Positions 1-12,300 of a stretch of 64,000 nt of DNA are shown here, piece after piece. Within the stretch, counting starts at the first letter, position 1, and each line of letters begins with the position of its first letter. The position numbers and the translations under genes are program-made. Under the pieces are notes generated by a model. It ran no database searches and was not told the origin of the DNA. It saw only the letters and a list, made by a program, of their open reading frames with translations. The stretch is from Anaeramoeba flamelloides (lineage: Eukaryota; Metamonada; Anaeramoebidae). Location: NCBI GenBank assembly GCA_027625915.1, contig JANTQA010000057.1, positions 3,534,001-3,598,000 on the forward strand. Direction: 5' to 3'.

Positions 1-1809
1 TAAGATTAATTAACCATGATTTGATAATTTTATATATTTTTCTATAAAATCGGAGACAAGTTTTATATTTATACTATTATTATTAATTTAAGAACAAAAT
101 TGAATTTGAGATGTTTTTTGGTTTGATTGTGAACCTTCACAACTTGAGTAATTTTTACCGATTTTTTTATTTGTTTTTGATAAAGGAGATAAAAAATTAA
201 TTATATCAAAAGATAAAATTCTGTGAATAGAACAAAATTAAATTAAATTTTGAACAAATAAATTATCTTTTTTATTTTTTTGTTTTCAAGAATCTCATAT
301 TTCGGATATTTTTTTTAATTGTTCTTATCATCAAATTGAAATTAAAATTTTACTTTTTTAAATATATGTAAATTTTTTCTGATTATTTATTTGTTTAATA
401 AGGTCTTTTATAGGTATTGTATAATATTTTTTTGATATCAAATAAATATATTTATATAAACTCCATTCCAAAAATTTAGACAAGCTCAAAATCAAAAATA
501 GACCAAAAAAAAAAAAAAACTCAATTTATTATATTTTACCAAACCTAATATAAAACCACATTTAAGTTATCAAGTATTAATGTTTGAATAAGTATTCATT
601 ATTCTCCAAATAAAAGAAAAAAATATAAAACTCAAAAAAAAAATCTGTTTGTCCAAAATAATGAAACGTGCGAGAACAAAAAATATATTGGTAAATTTGT
701 TGAAATTTCACCAGCAATTTTTTTCCATCAATTGATAAGATACCATCAACCAATTGTATGTGATTTACCAATATAACCAACTCGACACTAAACTTCTACC
801 AACCATTGAAAAAAAAATTCCAGATCTAAAGAAACAGATTACTAAACAGAAACAAAGGAAATGAAAACCAAACAAAAAAGACAAAAAATGAAATAGTTTG
901 TAAAATCAAAATTCTTTCCAAATTGGATTTAAAGTTTGGTATTGTTATTCTCTCAACTGTTTAAACTGTGCCCAAATTTTTGGAATATAGTTTATATTTT
1001 TAAAAAGTTCAAAATTTGAATTAAAAAGCTTATATATATATATAAATATAAATCAACCAATATTCAAGAAGTTTTTTCTGATATTCATAAAATAAATTTT
1101 CAGAACTGAAAAATTTCTTGTAACATAGAAAACTCTTTGAAAAATAAAAAAAACTTGTAATTTACTTTTGAAATATGAAATTTGTTTGATCATACCAAAA
1201 GATTATAAGCCACATCAACTCAAATATATAATCTTTTTAATATCAGTTTTGTTATTCTCTTTTTCAACTTTTTAAAAATTTATATCACCATCGACATTTA
1301 ATATAGAAAAAAATCATGGCAGAGTTGAAACCGTTGTAATACTTCTTTTTGAATGAAAAAACAAAAAAATCAAAAAACTGATTTACATCTATAAAAATTA
1401 GAAAATATCTAAAATAATAAAAAAATTAGTTGTTATTTAGTTAACAATTGATGGCAGTAGTGGTAAAGCTTTAGGAAAACGATAAACAAAATGGTGAAAA
1501 AGCTATAACGTTTATTTTTAGAAATTTATACATGATTTGTTCTTTAATAATGAGAAGTATTTCTGAAAGGAAATTATAAATTACGATTATGATCGGGAAA
1601 AAAAAAAAAAAAAAAAACATTGAACTAATCTTTTGAATAAATGCCGAAAGAGAACAATAACAAAAAATTCATTTAATTTAATCTTTATTAAAAAGAAAAG
1701 AATTCAAGAAACAAAGCCAAAGTCCAAAATCCAAAAACACTAAACTCAAAGTCTCAGCCCCCAAAAAGATCAAAGGGGACAAATGTATTATTTTCATTTT
1801 AAAATGACT
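1..1809. other. Gene-free flank holding one MITE copy
   Basis: I see no convincing gene here. The stretch is AT-rich with poly-A and poly-T runs. The one structured item is the family A inverted-repeat element at about 455-998. A short (TA)n tract lies at about 1028-1045, just beyond its right end. The ORF at 577-780 lies wholly inside that element and recurs, degraded, in another copy at 36 kb, so I treat it as element sequence and not a gene. Confidence 0.6.
455..998 (+). repeat. Family A MITE, copy 1
   Basis: About 545 bp with inverted ends: the left end reads TATAAACTCCATTCCAAAAA and the right end, reverse-complemented, reads TATAAACTATATTCCAAAAA. The TATA-type boundaries and ATTCCAAAAATTT termini resemble Tc1/mariner-derived non-autonomous elements. 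An interior block with TGGTAAATTTGTTGAAATTT and GATAAGATACCATCAAC is shared with copies near 32.6 kb and 36.0 kb and, weaker, near 10.6 kb. It encodes no protein I recognise. Confidence 0.75.
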
Positions 1810-2709
1810 TTATTTTTTTTTTTTTGAGAGATGTTGTTTGTTACTTTTCAGGAAATATTTTTTTTTCCTTCTTTTCTTTTTAGCTTGGTTTCTTGAATAT
1901 TGCATTTTATATTTTTTATATTTCTTTTTCTTTTTCTCTGTCTCACATTTATTAGGACATTTTTTCTTATCTTCTTCTTCTCCTTCTTGTTTGTTTTTCT
2001 TTTTTATTTCTTTTTCCTTTTTCTTTCTATTTTTAATTTCTTCCTCTTTTTCTTTTTTTTTTTCAATGTCTTTATTGATATTTTTTTGTTGTTTTTCTTT
2101 CACAAGCTGATCAATTTCCTCTTCTTCTTTAAAGTTCCTGACAGACACAGTCGACTTCATTCCATTGCCTACATAGGTGAGTGTTTCATCAATTTTTTCA
2201 AATCCTTCGGTGACAGATCCTTTTAAATTAATTACTGTTTCGACAATTGGAATGCCTTGTTTTTCTAATTCATCTAATCTCTGTTTTCTCCGATCTGATT
2301 TGATCTGTCGAATTCGTTTTTTTGTTTCAACTTGTGCTTTTTTTCTTCTCTCGACTTTTCTTTTATGAAAGCCTGTAATAAAATCTCTTTATTGTTCATT
2401 TATATATTTTATGAAGAAAAAAGTATTATTATTATTATTTTTGTTGAAAAATTTGTTACATAATAGTTTAATTTTTATGTTTTGTTGCGAACGGTGTTCC
2501 ACAAAATTGTGGAAAACAAACAAAATAATGAAAAAGAATCAAATTGATGTATTTTACTTTCTTGATTGAGGATCAAAAGTCACAACATGTTTTCTTTTTC
2601 GGCTTTTTAATCTTTGTAAATTTAATTTTGGTTTTGAAGAAGAGGTCTGTACAAGGGGATTAATAATCAGTGCATTTTGTAAATCGGTAAATTCTCCTTG
2701 GAAATTCAT
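1810..2709 (-). CDS. NOL12: Rrp17/NOL12-family nucleolar ribosome-biogenesis protein, two exons
   Basis: Exons 2558-2709 and 1810-2386, intron 2387-2557 (171 nt, GTAAAA donor, AAAG acceptor), give 242 residues ending in TAA. The N-terminus MNFQGEFTDLQNAL leads to a basic stretch and then VTFDPQSRKDFITGFHKRK at about residues 43-61, continuing VERRKKAQVETKKRIRQI. This is the family signature (V-F-D-x-x-x-R-K-x-F-L-T-G-F-H-K-R-K) and it runs unbroken only when the intron is removed, which fixes both splice sites. Yeast Rrp17 and animal NOL12 are nucleolar RNA-binding proteins needed for large-subunit rRNA processing; I infer the same role. From about residue 135 the tail is almost pure Lys/Glu, including EEDKKKCPNKCE. 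The family core is confident; the tail is low-complexity. No neighbour is functionally linked. Confidence 0.88.
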
Positions 2710-3589
2710 TTTGGAAATAAGAAAATGGAAAAGTTAAAAGAAATTATGTTGGAAAAAATGAATCAAACATCAGAAAGAACAATTCAAAATAAGAAGACTT
2801 CTCCAGAGCTTTGTGAATTTTCAAACCTTTCAGACAATTTACTAACACTTTCACTTCCTTTAATCAATGGAAAAGTTTTATTCCACGAGAGATTTTTTGG
2901 TGTGAACACACTAGGAATTTTCTTATGTTGAGAGTGTGTTTTTTTGATTATTCGACTTTGTAAAATTCTATTTAAAAATAAAACCCTTGTATTATTTGAA
3001 AAAGATCAATAATGTGTTGTTTGAGTCTTTTAGTAGAGGTTATAATTCAATTTTATTTCAAAACAACTACAGTTTTACTATAACATTATCAATTTTTTTT
3101 CGATATAGAATTTTGAAGCTGAGCTAGATTTTTCAAAAGTTGGATCTCAGAATATTAGGACTGGTATTGTTTTTTTTTTTGTTCTAAAGTGTGATAATAT
3201 TAAACAGAAGTACGTGATCTGATCAAAAAAATTAATTTATTTTAAGAGTGAAATTTATATTTATTCAAAAATAATTTTCAAGGTTTAAAGTAAATTTAAG
3301 GAACCAAAATGAATTATTTTAATAACAGAAAAAATTCTTGAATATGAATTTACTACTGATAAATTGCAATTTGTGTTTGGAAAATTTTATTTGATTTTCC
3401 TTTTTGAAATTATTATGATTAAGCTTTGAGTAAAGAGTTTTATGAAGTTAAGTGTTAAGAAACTCTGTGAAATCTGGTTGTTCTTCAAAATATTCTTTGT
3501 CCTAGACTGTTTGATAAGAAACAGAGCGAAGATTGTTAAAAATGGAACTTTAACTAACAATTGTTTCAAATGTATTAGAATTTATCGGT

Positions 3590-3815
3590 ATTAATTGCAG
3601 AATAAAAAGATCAATATCTTCATCCCATTATCCAACAAAAAATCTATCAAAGAATTAAAGAATCATCAAAATACTAAATTCTAAAAGACTGAAATTAATA
3701 ATTTAAATTATTTATGGAATTCAAAAATATAAAAAATACATGATTTTTTAAAATATTTTTTTTGAAAGCTGAATGAAAATATTATTTGATGTATTTTGAA
3801 ACAAATAGTCTTTAT
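3590..3815. repeat. Family C short inverted-repeat element, copy 1
   Basis: The left arm carries TTAATTGCAGAATAAAAAGA and the right arm GAAAGCTGAATGAAAAT followed by TTTTGAAACAAATAGT. The arms are inverted relative to one another and match the copies near 5.1 kb and 37.3 kb. This is the most degraded of the three copies. Confidence 0.55.
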
Positions 3816-3825
3816 GATTTTTCTT

Positions 3826-4199
3826 GACATAAGTGTAAATAAGGAATGTTGTAAAAAATAGAGTTTTTACAATTTTAGAGATAAATAAAGAGTTATATCT
3901 AATTACCCATAATTCAGTAATAGTAAACAAAATACCCGTTTTGATTTTTGATCTCAAAGGGTTTTTCAATATAAAATCATTTGGCAAATACCAACACTTT
4001 GTTTGAAAAATCTTTTTTTTTAAATTTGAAAGATTGTTGTTTGCCAAACGATTTTTTGATTAAAATTGTTATTAGCCCATTAAGATAATCCGATATTATA
4101 TTTACTATTACCAAAATTTGGTTAATGAATGGAATTCTTTATTTATCTCTAAAATTGTAAAAACTCTATTTTTTACAAGATTCATATTTACTCTTATGT
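3826..4199. repeat. Family B MITE, copy 1
   Basis: A palindromic element of about 375 bp. The left arm (about 3826-3893) and the inverted right arm (about 4130-4199) share GTAAAAAATAGAGTTTTTAC and TTTTAGAGATAAATAAAGA. The termini read ACATAAGTGTAAATA and, inverted, ACATAAGAGTAAATA. A diverged copy with the same arm order lies at about 32213-32575. It abuts a family C element on its left. Confidence 0.75.
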
Positions 4200-5121
4200 A
4201 GATATTAACTTTCTTAAACACACATTCAACTTTGTTTGAAATCATTATCAACATTTCAAAATTTGATATCGAAAAAAATTGATTATGTTTTTCAAAGAAT
4301 GTATAATCTTATTATGATTTCTGAACTGGTATTTGTTGAATATATGGTAAAAAATATGTACTTTGTTTTGTAATTTACCTTTTACAAATACTAGTATTTG
4401 AATTATATTGGGTGGAATTTTTAATTCATTATTCGATTTCCTTTTTCTAATAGAGTTTTTAAATGACAAACCTACTACTGTGAAAACTCTATTTTGTCAA
4501 AGAAAAAACTGAAAAGGGATGTAAAATTTTATCTCATTTATTATTCAAAAGCCATCCATAAATAATAAACAATAAAAAAAGTTATTTTTTATTTATTTAT
4601 TTTTATTTAAGGGGGGAGTTATTAACTCCTCTTGTTTGCTGTTAATTCCTAATTTTTTTGAAGACTTTTGTTAAATACTCAGAAATAAGTTTATTGTCCA
4701 CTAAGGCTAATAAACAAGTTGAATCTTTTTTTATTAACTAATTAGAAATATTATTATTTTTTTAATATACCTATATATCAATTTTTTTTAATTCGGGTAT
4801 TCAGATTTTGTGATTAATTTCATTGGTTAGGGTAATTCCATAGAATATGGTCTAAATCTTCAATTATTTCAAAATTTTTTATTTTTTACATAATTCAGAA
4901 TATTTTGATTGTTATCTATCCATAGATTAAGAATATTTGTTAAACTAATTTATAAATTTTCTGAGTAATAAAATTGAAGTTGAATCCTTTAATTTTAAAT
5001 ATCTTTTGTAGTTAGTTATTTTTTTAACTTGAGAAAAAGAAAATTTCTTAATTTAAAAAAAGGCGGTGGGTGATTTTCTGGAGGTTTTCTGTTTTATATG
5101 TAAGATATAATGATTTTCTAA

Positions 5122-5345
5122 ATACTATTTGTTGCAAAATAAAAAGAACAAAATTTTCAATCCAACTTTCTAAAAAAAGATTTAATAAATCATCGTAAAA
5201 TTTCAAATTTTTAATTCGGTAAACAATCTTTAATTATTAATTTTATATTTTAGAATTTGTGTGAATTTGATGATTGATTTTAATATTTAAGGTGGGATTT
5301 TTAGAAAGCTGATTTGAAAATTTTGATCTTTTTATTTTGCAATTA
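5122..5345. repeat. Family C short inverted-repeat element, copy 2
   Basis: The left end has GTTGCAAAATAAAAAGAACA then AATCCAACTTTCTAAAAA; the right end, inverted, has ATTGCAAAATAAAAAGATCA then AAATCAGCTTTCTAAAAA. About 225 bp, the same design as the copy at about 37320-37550. Confidence 0.7.
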
Positions 5346-5711
5346 ACAGTAAACAGAAAACTCAAGAAAATATAAAGACATTTCCAACTTGGACTCATTT
5401 CTAAATTTTTAATTCAAAAATTTTTTATTTCAATTTCTAATTCTTTGTAATTTTATGAAATACCAATTAATATTTTCTGATTCTTTTTTTCTAAAAGGGG
5501 GGATAATTAATTAATTCATCAAAATGATGGATTTTTTGATTTTTGAATGAACTTATTTCTTTTTTTATCTATCGTTATTAAAAAAAGTTATTATTTTAAA
5601 CTTTAAATTTTTGTGGCTTTGTGATTAAAATTATAAACTATCATCAACAAAATATCAAAAAAACATTCAAAAAAAATTTTGTTCAAAGATGCAAATTATT
5701 TTTATTATTCT

Positions 5712-6175
5712 CACTGTTGAGAGAAAAATGTTGTGAAGACAAAAAATAGTTGGACAGCTATTTTAATTGTGAACATTACTGAAAATAATTTTTAATTTCT
5801 TTTGTTGGTGAAATAACTAAAGAAAACAACAATAATCTACTTATTAGAATTATGATTAATGTAATTCTACTTTTTTCGAAACCTTCTCTCTTATAATCTA
5901 AAGCAAGTTTAAAAATTACCATTTGGAGAATTGATAATAAACTTTACTAAAACTTGGTTTTTTCTAAAAATAGTATGATCTACTTTAGTTATCAACCATT
6001 TAAATGAGTATTCTACACAAACAACAGATTAATGGACTTCTAATACCTTTAAACCTGGATATATATAAAAGTCACCAAGTTATCAATAGGATTTGATTTT
6101 CAATTTTACTAATGTTCCCAATTAAAAATGGTGTCTAACCATTTTTCTCTGGTCCAATATTTTTCTCTCAACAGT
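5712..6175. repeat. Solitary ~465-bp MITE
   Basis: The left terminus ACTGTTGAGAGAAAAATGTT and the inverted right terminus ACTGTTGAGAGAAAAATATT match closely. Similarity runs about 70 bp inward, through AAAAATAGTTGGACA on the left and AAAAATGGTTAGACA on the right. There is no coding capacity. It ends about 190 bp upstream of the exportin-6 start codon, so it lies in that gene's probable promoter or 5' leader region. Confidence 0.7.
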
Positions 6176-6366
6176 CAATTTTGAAATCTCAAACAGCAGA
6201 TTTTTGAATAAGTTTATCCTTACATTATTTTTAATGATCTTAAATTAATGGGAAACATACACCAAAGACGTTTCTTGTCTTTTTTTAAATACACATTTTT
6301 CATAAAGACAAATGATTTCAATAAGTGAGACATTTTTTTATTATTTGGATTTTTTCTTGACACCAA

Positions 6367-9300
6367 ATGTCAATTGAAATTGATATTGTAAGTCCTTATT
6401 CTTTTTTTGTTTTTGAAACTGTTTTTCCGAACCCATTCATCAAAACAAAACGATTTTTCTTGCAAACCTGTATTATACTTTTTTGTTTTATTCTAAAAAG
6501 GAAACTGAATTAAACAAGCTAAAGAATTTATTACATGAGTTTTATGGAGGAAGCATCAACCCAGATCGTAAAACTGAAATAGGTAATTTTTTAATAATTT
6601 TTTTTCTTTTTGTTTTTGCAATTTTTTTTTCTTCAAAAAACAAAACAACCTATTTTTTTTTTTTTTCTTTTTTTTTTTTTTTTCAAAACATCAAAAATCG
6701 AAAGGAAAAATCTTGATGGTATTCCAAAACAGCCAGGAAAGTTATAAATACTCGCTTTTATTTCTTCAACATACAAATGATAATTTTGTTCTGTATTTTT
6801 GTTTTTCAGTGTTTCAAATTCAAATCAAAACAAGATGGCACTTAATACCACTGAATGAAAAAAACGAGTTTCGCGAATTACTTTTTGATTTCTTACTCTC
6901 CAAATTTACGGTTTGTTTTTTGACTTTTTTTTTTTTTTTGTTTTTTTTTAATTTTATTTTTCTTCCTTTCTTCTTCTTTTTTCACCTTTTGCTTGCGTTT
7001 TATTTTAATGGCAAAAAAAAATTGGTTTGTGAAACAAAAAGCAACAAATTTCAATTTAGGATCACAATTCTCTTTCGGACCTAATTATTTCTTTTTTTTT
7101 CTCTTATTAAATAAAACTTTCAATTATTAAATGAAATGAAAAAAACAAGTTTGTTTTCACAATTGAAAAGCCAAAATTCTCTATTTTCTTTCTTCTTTTT
7201 TTTGATTTTTTTTATTTGGGATTTAAATGGTTATCATTTTTTCAAGGTATTTGAATCAAATAATTACCAGGGAATTATTTGTTTTTTTTTTTTATTCTCT
7301 TTGTTCAAATGAAAAAGACAGTCTTTTGTATCAAAAAAAATGAAGAAAAAGTACTTAGGAGAACAAATGTATTCTATTGAATTTTTCCAAACCATAGAAA
7401 CGGAAAGAAATTGCAAAAAAATTATTAATAAACTCGCCAAAAAACCTGGCAAAAAGGAAATATATTTTTCTCAAAATTCAATTAAAACCAAAGAACATAA
7501 AATTTTATTTTGTATGAGGAGAAAAAAGATCATCTTTTTAACAATGTTGAAAATATGACAATCCCCCATAATGTTAAACCTCTTTTTTTTTTTTCCTTTT
7601 TTTCTTTTGTTAATTGAAAACTATTTATTACTTTGACATTGAATACTTACTTTTTGCCTCAATTTCCAAATTAAAAAAAATACAAAATTTTAATTTTCCA
7701 AAAGTAAGGATCAATCATAGCCTGTCAATTCAATTTCTTTTTTTATGAAATTGAATGATTTTGTGCAAAATGTGGTTGGGATAAAAATTAACCTGAACTT
7801 TTTGCAAAGTTTTGTTTCCTAAAGAATTAAAATTAAAAAAAGAAATAAGGGAATATATCAATAGAACCAGAAACTACAAATGAACACTTATTATGATTAG
7901 TGGAATTAAAGATATTATTGTGTGAATTGTAATGTTTACATTATTATTAATATAACCAATTGTCCCCAATCATTTTATTGTCAAATTCATGTATAAATTG
8001 AATAAATCGTCTTTAGAAGTCTAAAGTTGTTTTATAAAAGTGTTCCCAAAAAGATTTTTAAAAAGCTCTAAAAATGGATCAAATTAATTTTATCTACAGT
8101 GTCCAAGGCACCTTTAAAAGGATATTTATCACACCTGTTTAAAATGACTTTATCAGTAAAGAGGGGAGTTTATTAATTATTATCAATTTAATAAATCATT
8201 GAAATGGTTTTTTTAAATCTTGCAATTCACTTGAATTCGATTAAACAGAATTGAACAAATTTAATTAAGGTCTTTTTTGAAATGTCAAAATTTAAATAAA
8301 TATTAACAAGAATAATATATGTTAAATACAGCAATTAATTTAATTTCACATTTGGTCTGTAAAGTCAACAAACAAAAACACTATTAAAGGTACTATTAAC
8401 GTACCAAAACAGGTAAACCTTTACTTTTTTGCCATTTTCTTTTAAAATAACCTTTTTAAAGCTCTCTCTTTTATAAATTATTACATTTAGTTAATATAAT
8501 GGTTAATATTATCTGATAATGAACAATTGTCTGGTGGAGTTTATAAAAAAGAAAATTTGAAACAATTTTTCAAAAAAATCCAAAATTCATTTTTTAAACT
8601 TTAATAGATCCTTTAAAATGATATTCAAAAATCAAACAAAAAAAAAAAGCAAAAAAAGAAAGGACTATGAACACTTATTTTTAGAATATGGAGGGGTGTC
8701 CTTTTATTTGTGTAAAATTAAAAGTGTTATCTTGAGAGGTTTTGATGATAGCACCCATTATCATGATATTAGCAATAAATTTCTGGCAGTATTATAGAAT
8801 CGCGATTAATCCAACTTTATCGTGAAAAATCATAAAATCGCGACAATCCATATTATTCGCAATAAAACAAAAATCGCGATGAAAAGAAAAAATTATTTTT
8901 TAAATATCAAATTTACAAAAAATACCATGAATTTTACAAAAATTTGAGACTTTTACAGCACCTTTCCCCTTTAAAAATGTTAGAAAGTGTTTGAAAGGGT
9001 TAGAAAGTGTGAATTGTATTCAAGTGTTTGAAAGGTTTTCAAAGACAGAAAACTTTTAAAAAGAACCGAATAAAATTATTTTTTTTTAATTAAAAAAAAT
9101 TTTTTTTTTCTTTTCCTTTTTATTTTACAAAAATATAAATTCTCAAACAAATTTTATGATCAAACAAATAATAACCGTTTTCAACAATATACTTGAATAT
9201 AAAATAGATGTGTTTTTTTTTAAAAATGGAGTTATTACCTTCACAAGTTAAATAACCAAAAAGAATCAAGAGTAATTTTCCTTCTTATTGGTGATTGAAC

Positions 9301-12300
9301 AAAAAAACCCTCAAAGTTCTAGTTATTTTTTCTGTCCAATATCAAGATATTCACAGAAGAAGAATATCAATAAGAAAACAACAATTGTACAAAAAATTGT
9401 AATAATTGGTGATAATCTTACTAGATTGTTGTGTAAGCTTTTGGAAGGTTATCCAACCCCTTTCAGCTTTTATCGAATATTGAAAATTTTTTCACCCAAG
9501 AACACATTCTTTAAAGATCATGTGAAAGGTTAATTGTTTTAGAAGTCTCTTTTATTCTAAATAATTTACAACACCACAATTGACTGAGAAACTATTTATT
9601 TATCTTTAGTTATTACGTTTGTTGTTCTAAATAAACGGATCGATTGATCTGTCAACCAAACCGCAAACACAAAATACAATAAAACTCTTGAACTGATCCT
9701 AGATTTAAATTAAGTTCCTTCTTTGTTATTTTTTTAAAAATTGATTTTTTTTTTCAAGATCTGTTTTTTAATCAAAAAAATTTTTTCTTTTTAAAAATAC
9801 CTTTGAATTAGCCTTAAAATTCATCAACTAATTTATCATGATTAATTTTTAATCGCGATATTTTGACGTTTATCACAATTTTTTTCAATTCTCTAGATTT
9901 TTTAGAATATCGCGATTTGTAATATTATCGTGATAATATTGAATATTGCGATTTTCTAAAATAACACAATTTGGATCAATTTTGCCGATTTAATAAAATT
10001 CACGATTTTTTGTAATAATCGCGATTTTTGTAACTTTATCGTGAATTTTTGGAATATCGTGATTTTATGTAATATCATGAATCTCTAATATTAATCGTGA
10101 TTTTTTCAACTTTTAGCGAATTGAGAAATATCGTCAAATCCTCTTTTATATCAATTATTAAAATAATATAATAACATACCCGGGACATTGCTTCAGATTC
10201 TTTGTATAATAATATTGAACTTTATTGGCTATTTACTTGTCTTTCTTTAATCAATGGGAAATTATACAAGTAACAAAAATGGAACATTATTCAAATGTAT
10301 TTTCATATATCAAATAGCTAATATACGTTATTTGCAAAGTACAGATTTATTACAAATGAGTAACTATGTATTTATACTTATTAATTATTATCTACTAAAT
10401 CCACACCAATTTCTAAAATTAACAATCGTTCATAAAAAAATCTTTCTACTCAAATAAATGTCCACTCTTGATTTTTACCATTTCCCTATTTTTCATTTTT
10501 TTTTTTTAAAATTGACAAGTATGAATAAACATAATCATTGTTTAACATAAGAACGACATTTCTTAAAAAATATTGAATTATATACCTAATGATTCAAGCA
10601 AACTATAATTATCAAAGTGTTACAACATAGTAGATTATTTAAAATAAACTCCAATTCAAATTTTTTTTAACACAACGAAATTCAATTTTTGAAAAAAAAA
10701 TGTTATTTAATCAATTCAAGAAGAAATACCAAATTAGAACCATTCACTAATTATAATGAAAAAAAAGGTTTATAAATTAAAATACTCACAAAACAAAAAA
10801 TAAATAATTATCAATACTAATAAATCAACGGGTATGTTAAAAATTTTGGAAATGGGCAAAACAAACAAAACCCATTGGTAAATTTGTTTAAATTCTATTA
10901 GGAATTATTAATCCATCAAATGGTTAGATATCATTGACTAATTTTATTTGAGTTCTTCTATTTGGAACAACTCAACTTTAATCTAATATCAATCTTTCAA
11001 AAAAATATTTCGATCGACAAAACAAGTTACATAATTCAAAAAATGAAAAGAAAAAAAAAAAACTAAAAGATGAAAAAATGATTTTCATATTTTTCAATAA
11101 ATCAAAATTGTTTTCAATTTTCATGAAATTGTATTGTTGTGATTGTTCGGACCGTTTTAACTGTGTGTAAAATTTTGGAATTTTAGTTTACATAACCCTT
11201 GGATGATATATTTATTACACAGCAAAAAATTATAAAAAAAAAAACCAAAAGTGGGAAAAGAACCGTTCGAGGGTACACTAAATTTAAAAATATGGTCAAA
11301 TGTGAAAAAAAAAAAAAAAAAACAAACACATTGTACTATTTTCATTTCAATTAAAAAATAAAATTATTTTTGTAAAAAATTTGCAACTTTTTTTAAAAAT
11401 CATTTTTTTACCATTTACTCTTGATTGCTAATTCTTTACTTTTTTTTTCTTTTCAAAAAAAGCTTATTTATTATTATTATCCAATTCAAAATGTATATGT
11501 AATTCGAGATCCAATAAAAATCAAAATTATTTCCAATTTGAATGAATGTGTATTATTGTAATTCTTTTAAATGTTTTAACTGTGTTAAAACTATTTTGAC
11601 TTTTTCTGTTCAATATTTTGAAAAAAAAATCTATATCCCTTAGCACCCTGGATTGACCTAAATTCCATCAAGTTTAAAATAAAAGATTTAAAATGACATT
11701 GATGAGAGAATATATTTCTTTTCTTATACGTCTTTAATCTAGATTTGAATTATAATAAAAAGTCAAAATAGTTCAAAGATAGATTCTTTATATTTTTGTA
11801 TTTTTTTTTTGTTTTTTTGAAATTGGTAAAAAAAAATAATTATTCATTTTTAATTTTTTTTTTATCAGATTTTTATTTTTTTTAATTATTTACATTAGAA
11901 ATTTTATTACACTAATAGTAATTCAAAACAAAATACATTGACTCATTAATAATAACTATCAAAGGAACGTTGTTAATTTGATGATAAAAAAATTAAATAA
12001 AGAAATATATTACTGAGAAATTTTCATTTTTTTTTTTAGATAAAATTTCAATATATATTGAATTAAAAGAGAAAAATGAAATTTGATTCTTTATGCCAGA
12101 ATTAAAAGTTTAATATTAATAATTTTCGAAAACTTTTGTTTAAGCAATAGAAAATAATTAAAAAAACAAAAAAAAAAAAATTATAAAATAATTTCATTTA
12201 ATACATTTGAATCAAATCAATGAAAACTTTTTTAATAGATAACTTAATCAACTCTAAAATTTTAAAAAAAATATAAATAACTCTTAAATATTATTCCAAT

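Larger units (their letters stand above)
2710..6366. other. Intergenic, rich in short palindromic elements
   Basis: No gene is supported between the NOL12-like start and exportin-6. The ORFs here (for example 3748-4047 and 4248-4469) run across or beside inverted-repeat elements. Elements identified: family C at about 3590-3815, family B at 3826-4199, a second family C copy at about 5122-5345, and an unrelated element at 5712-6175. A small local palindrome with a G6 run lies near 4610-4640. Confidence 0.6.

Noticed and set aside
577-780. 67-codon ORF as a gene
   Set aside because: It lies within a family A MITE, and the matching frame in the copy at 36 kb is degraded.
1838-2368. Plus-strand Phe/Ser-rich ORFs
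   Set aside because: Antisense shadows of the Lys/Glu-rich NOL12-like tail and core.
6790-6830. TTTTTCAG at about 6801-6809 as a splice acceptor within exportin-6 exon 3
   Set aside because: Reading straight through gives FVLYFCFSVFQIQIKTRW, which aligns without gap to the human YVMMYSLTVFENLINKMW stretch, so no intron is needed.
9288-9533. 81-codon ORF as a host gene
   Set aside because: It lies inside the TCGCGAT-rich element; its counterpart in the inverted copy shares only parts of the frame, and no family is recognisable.
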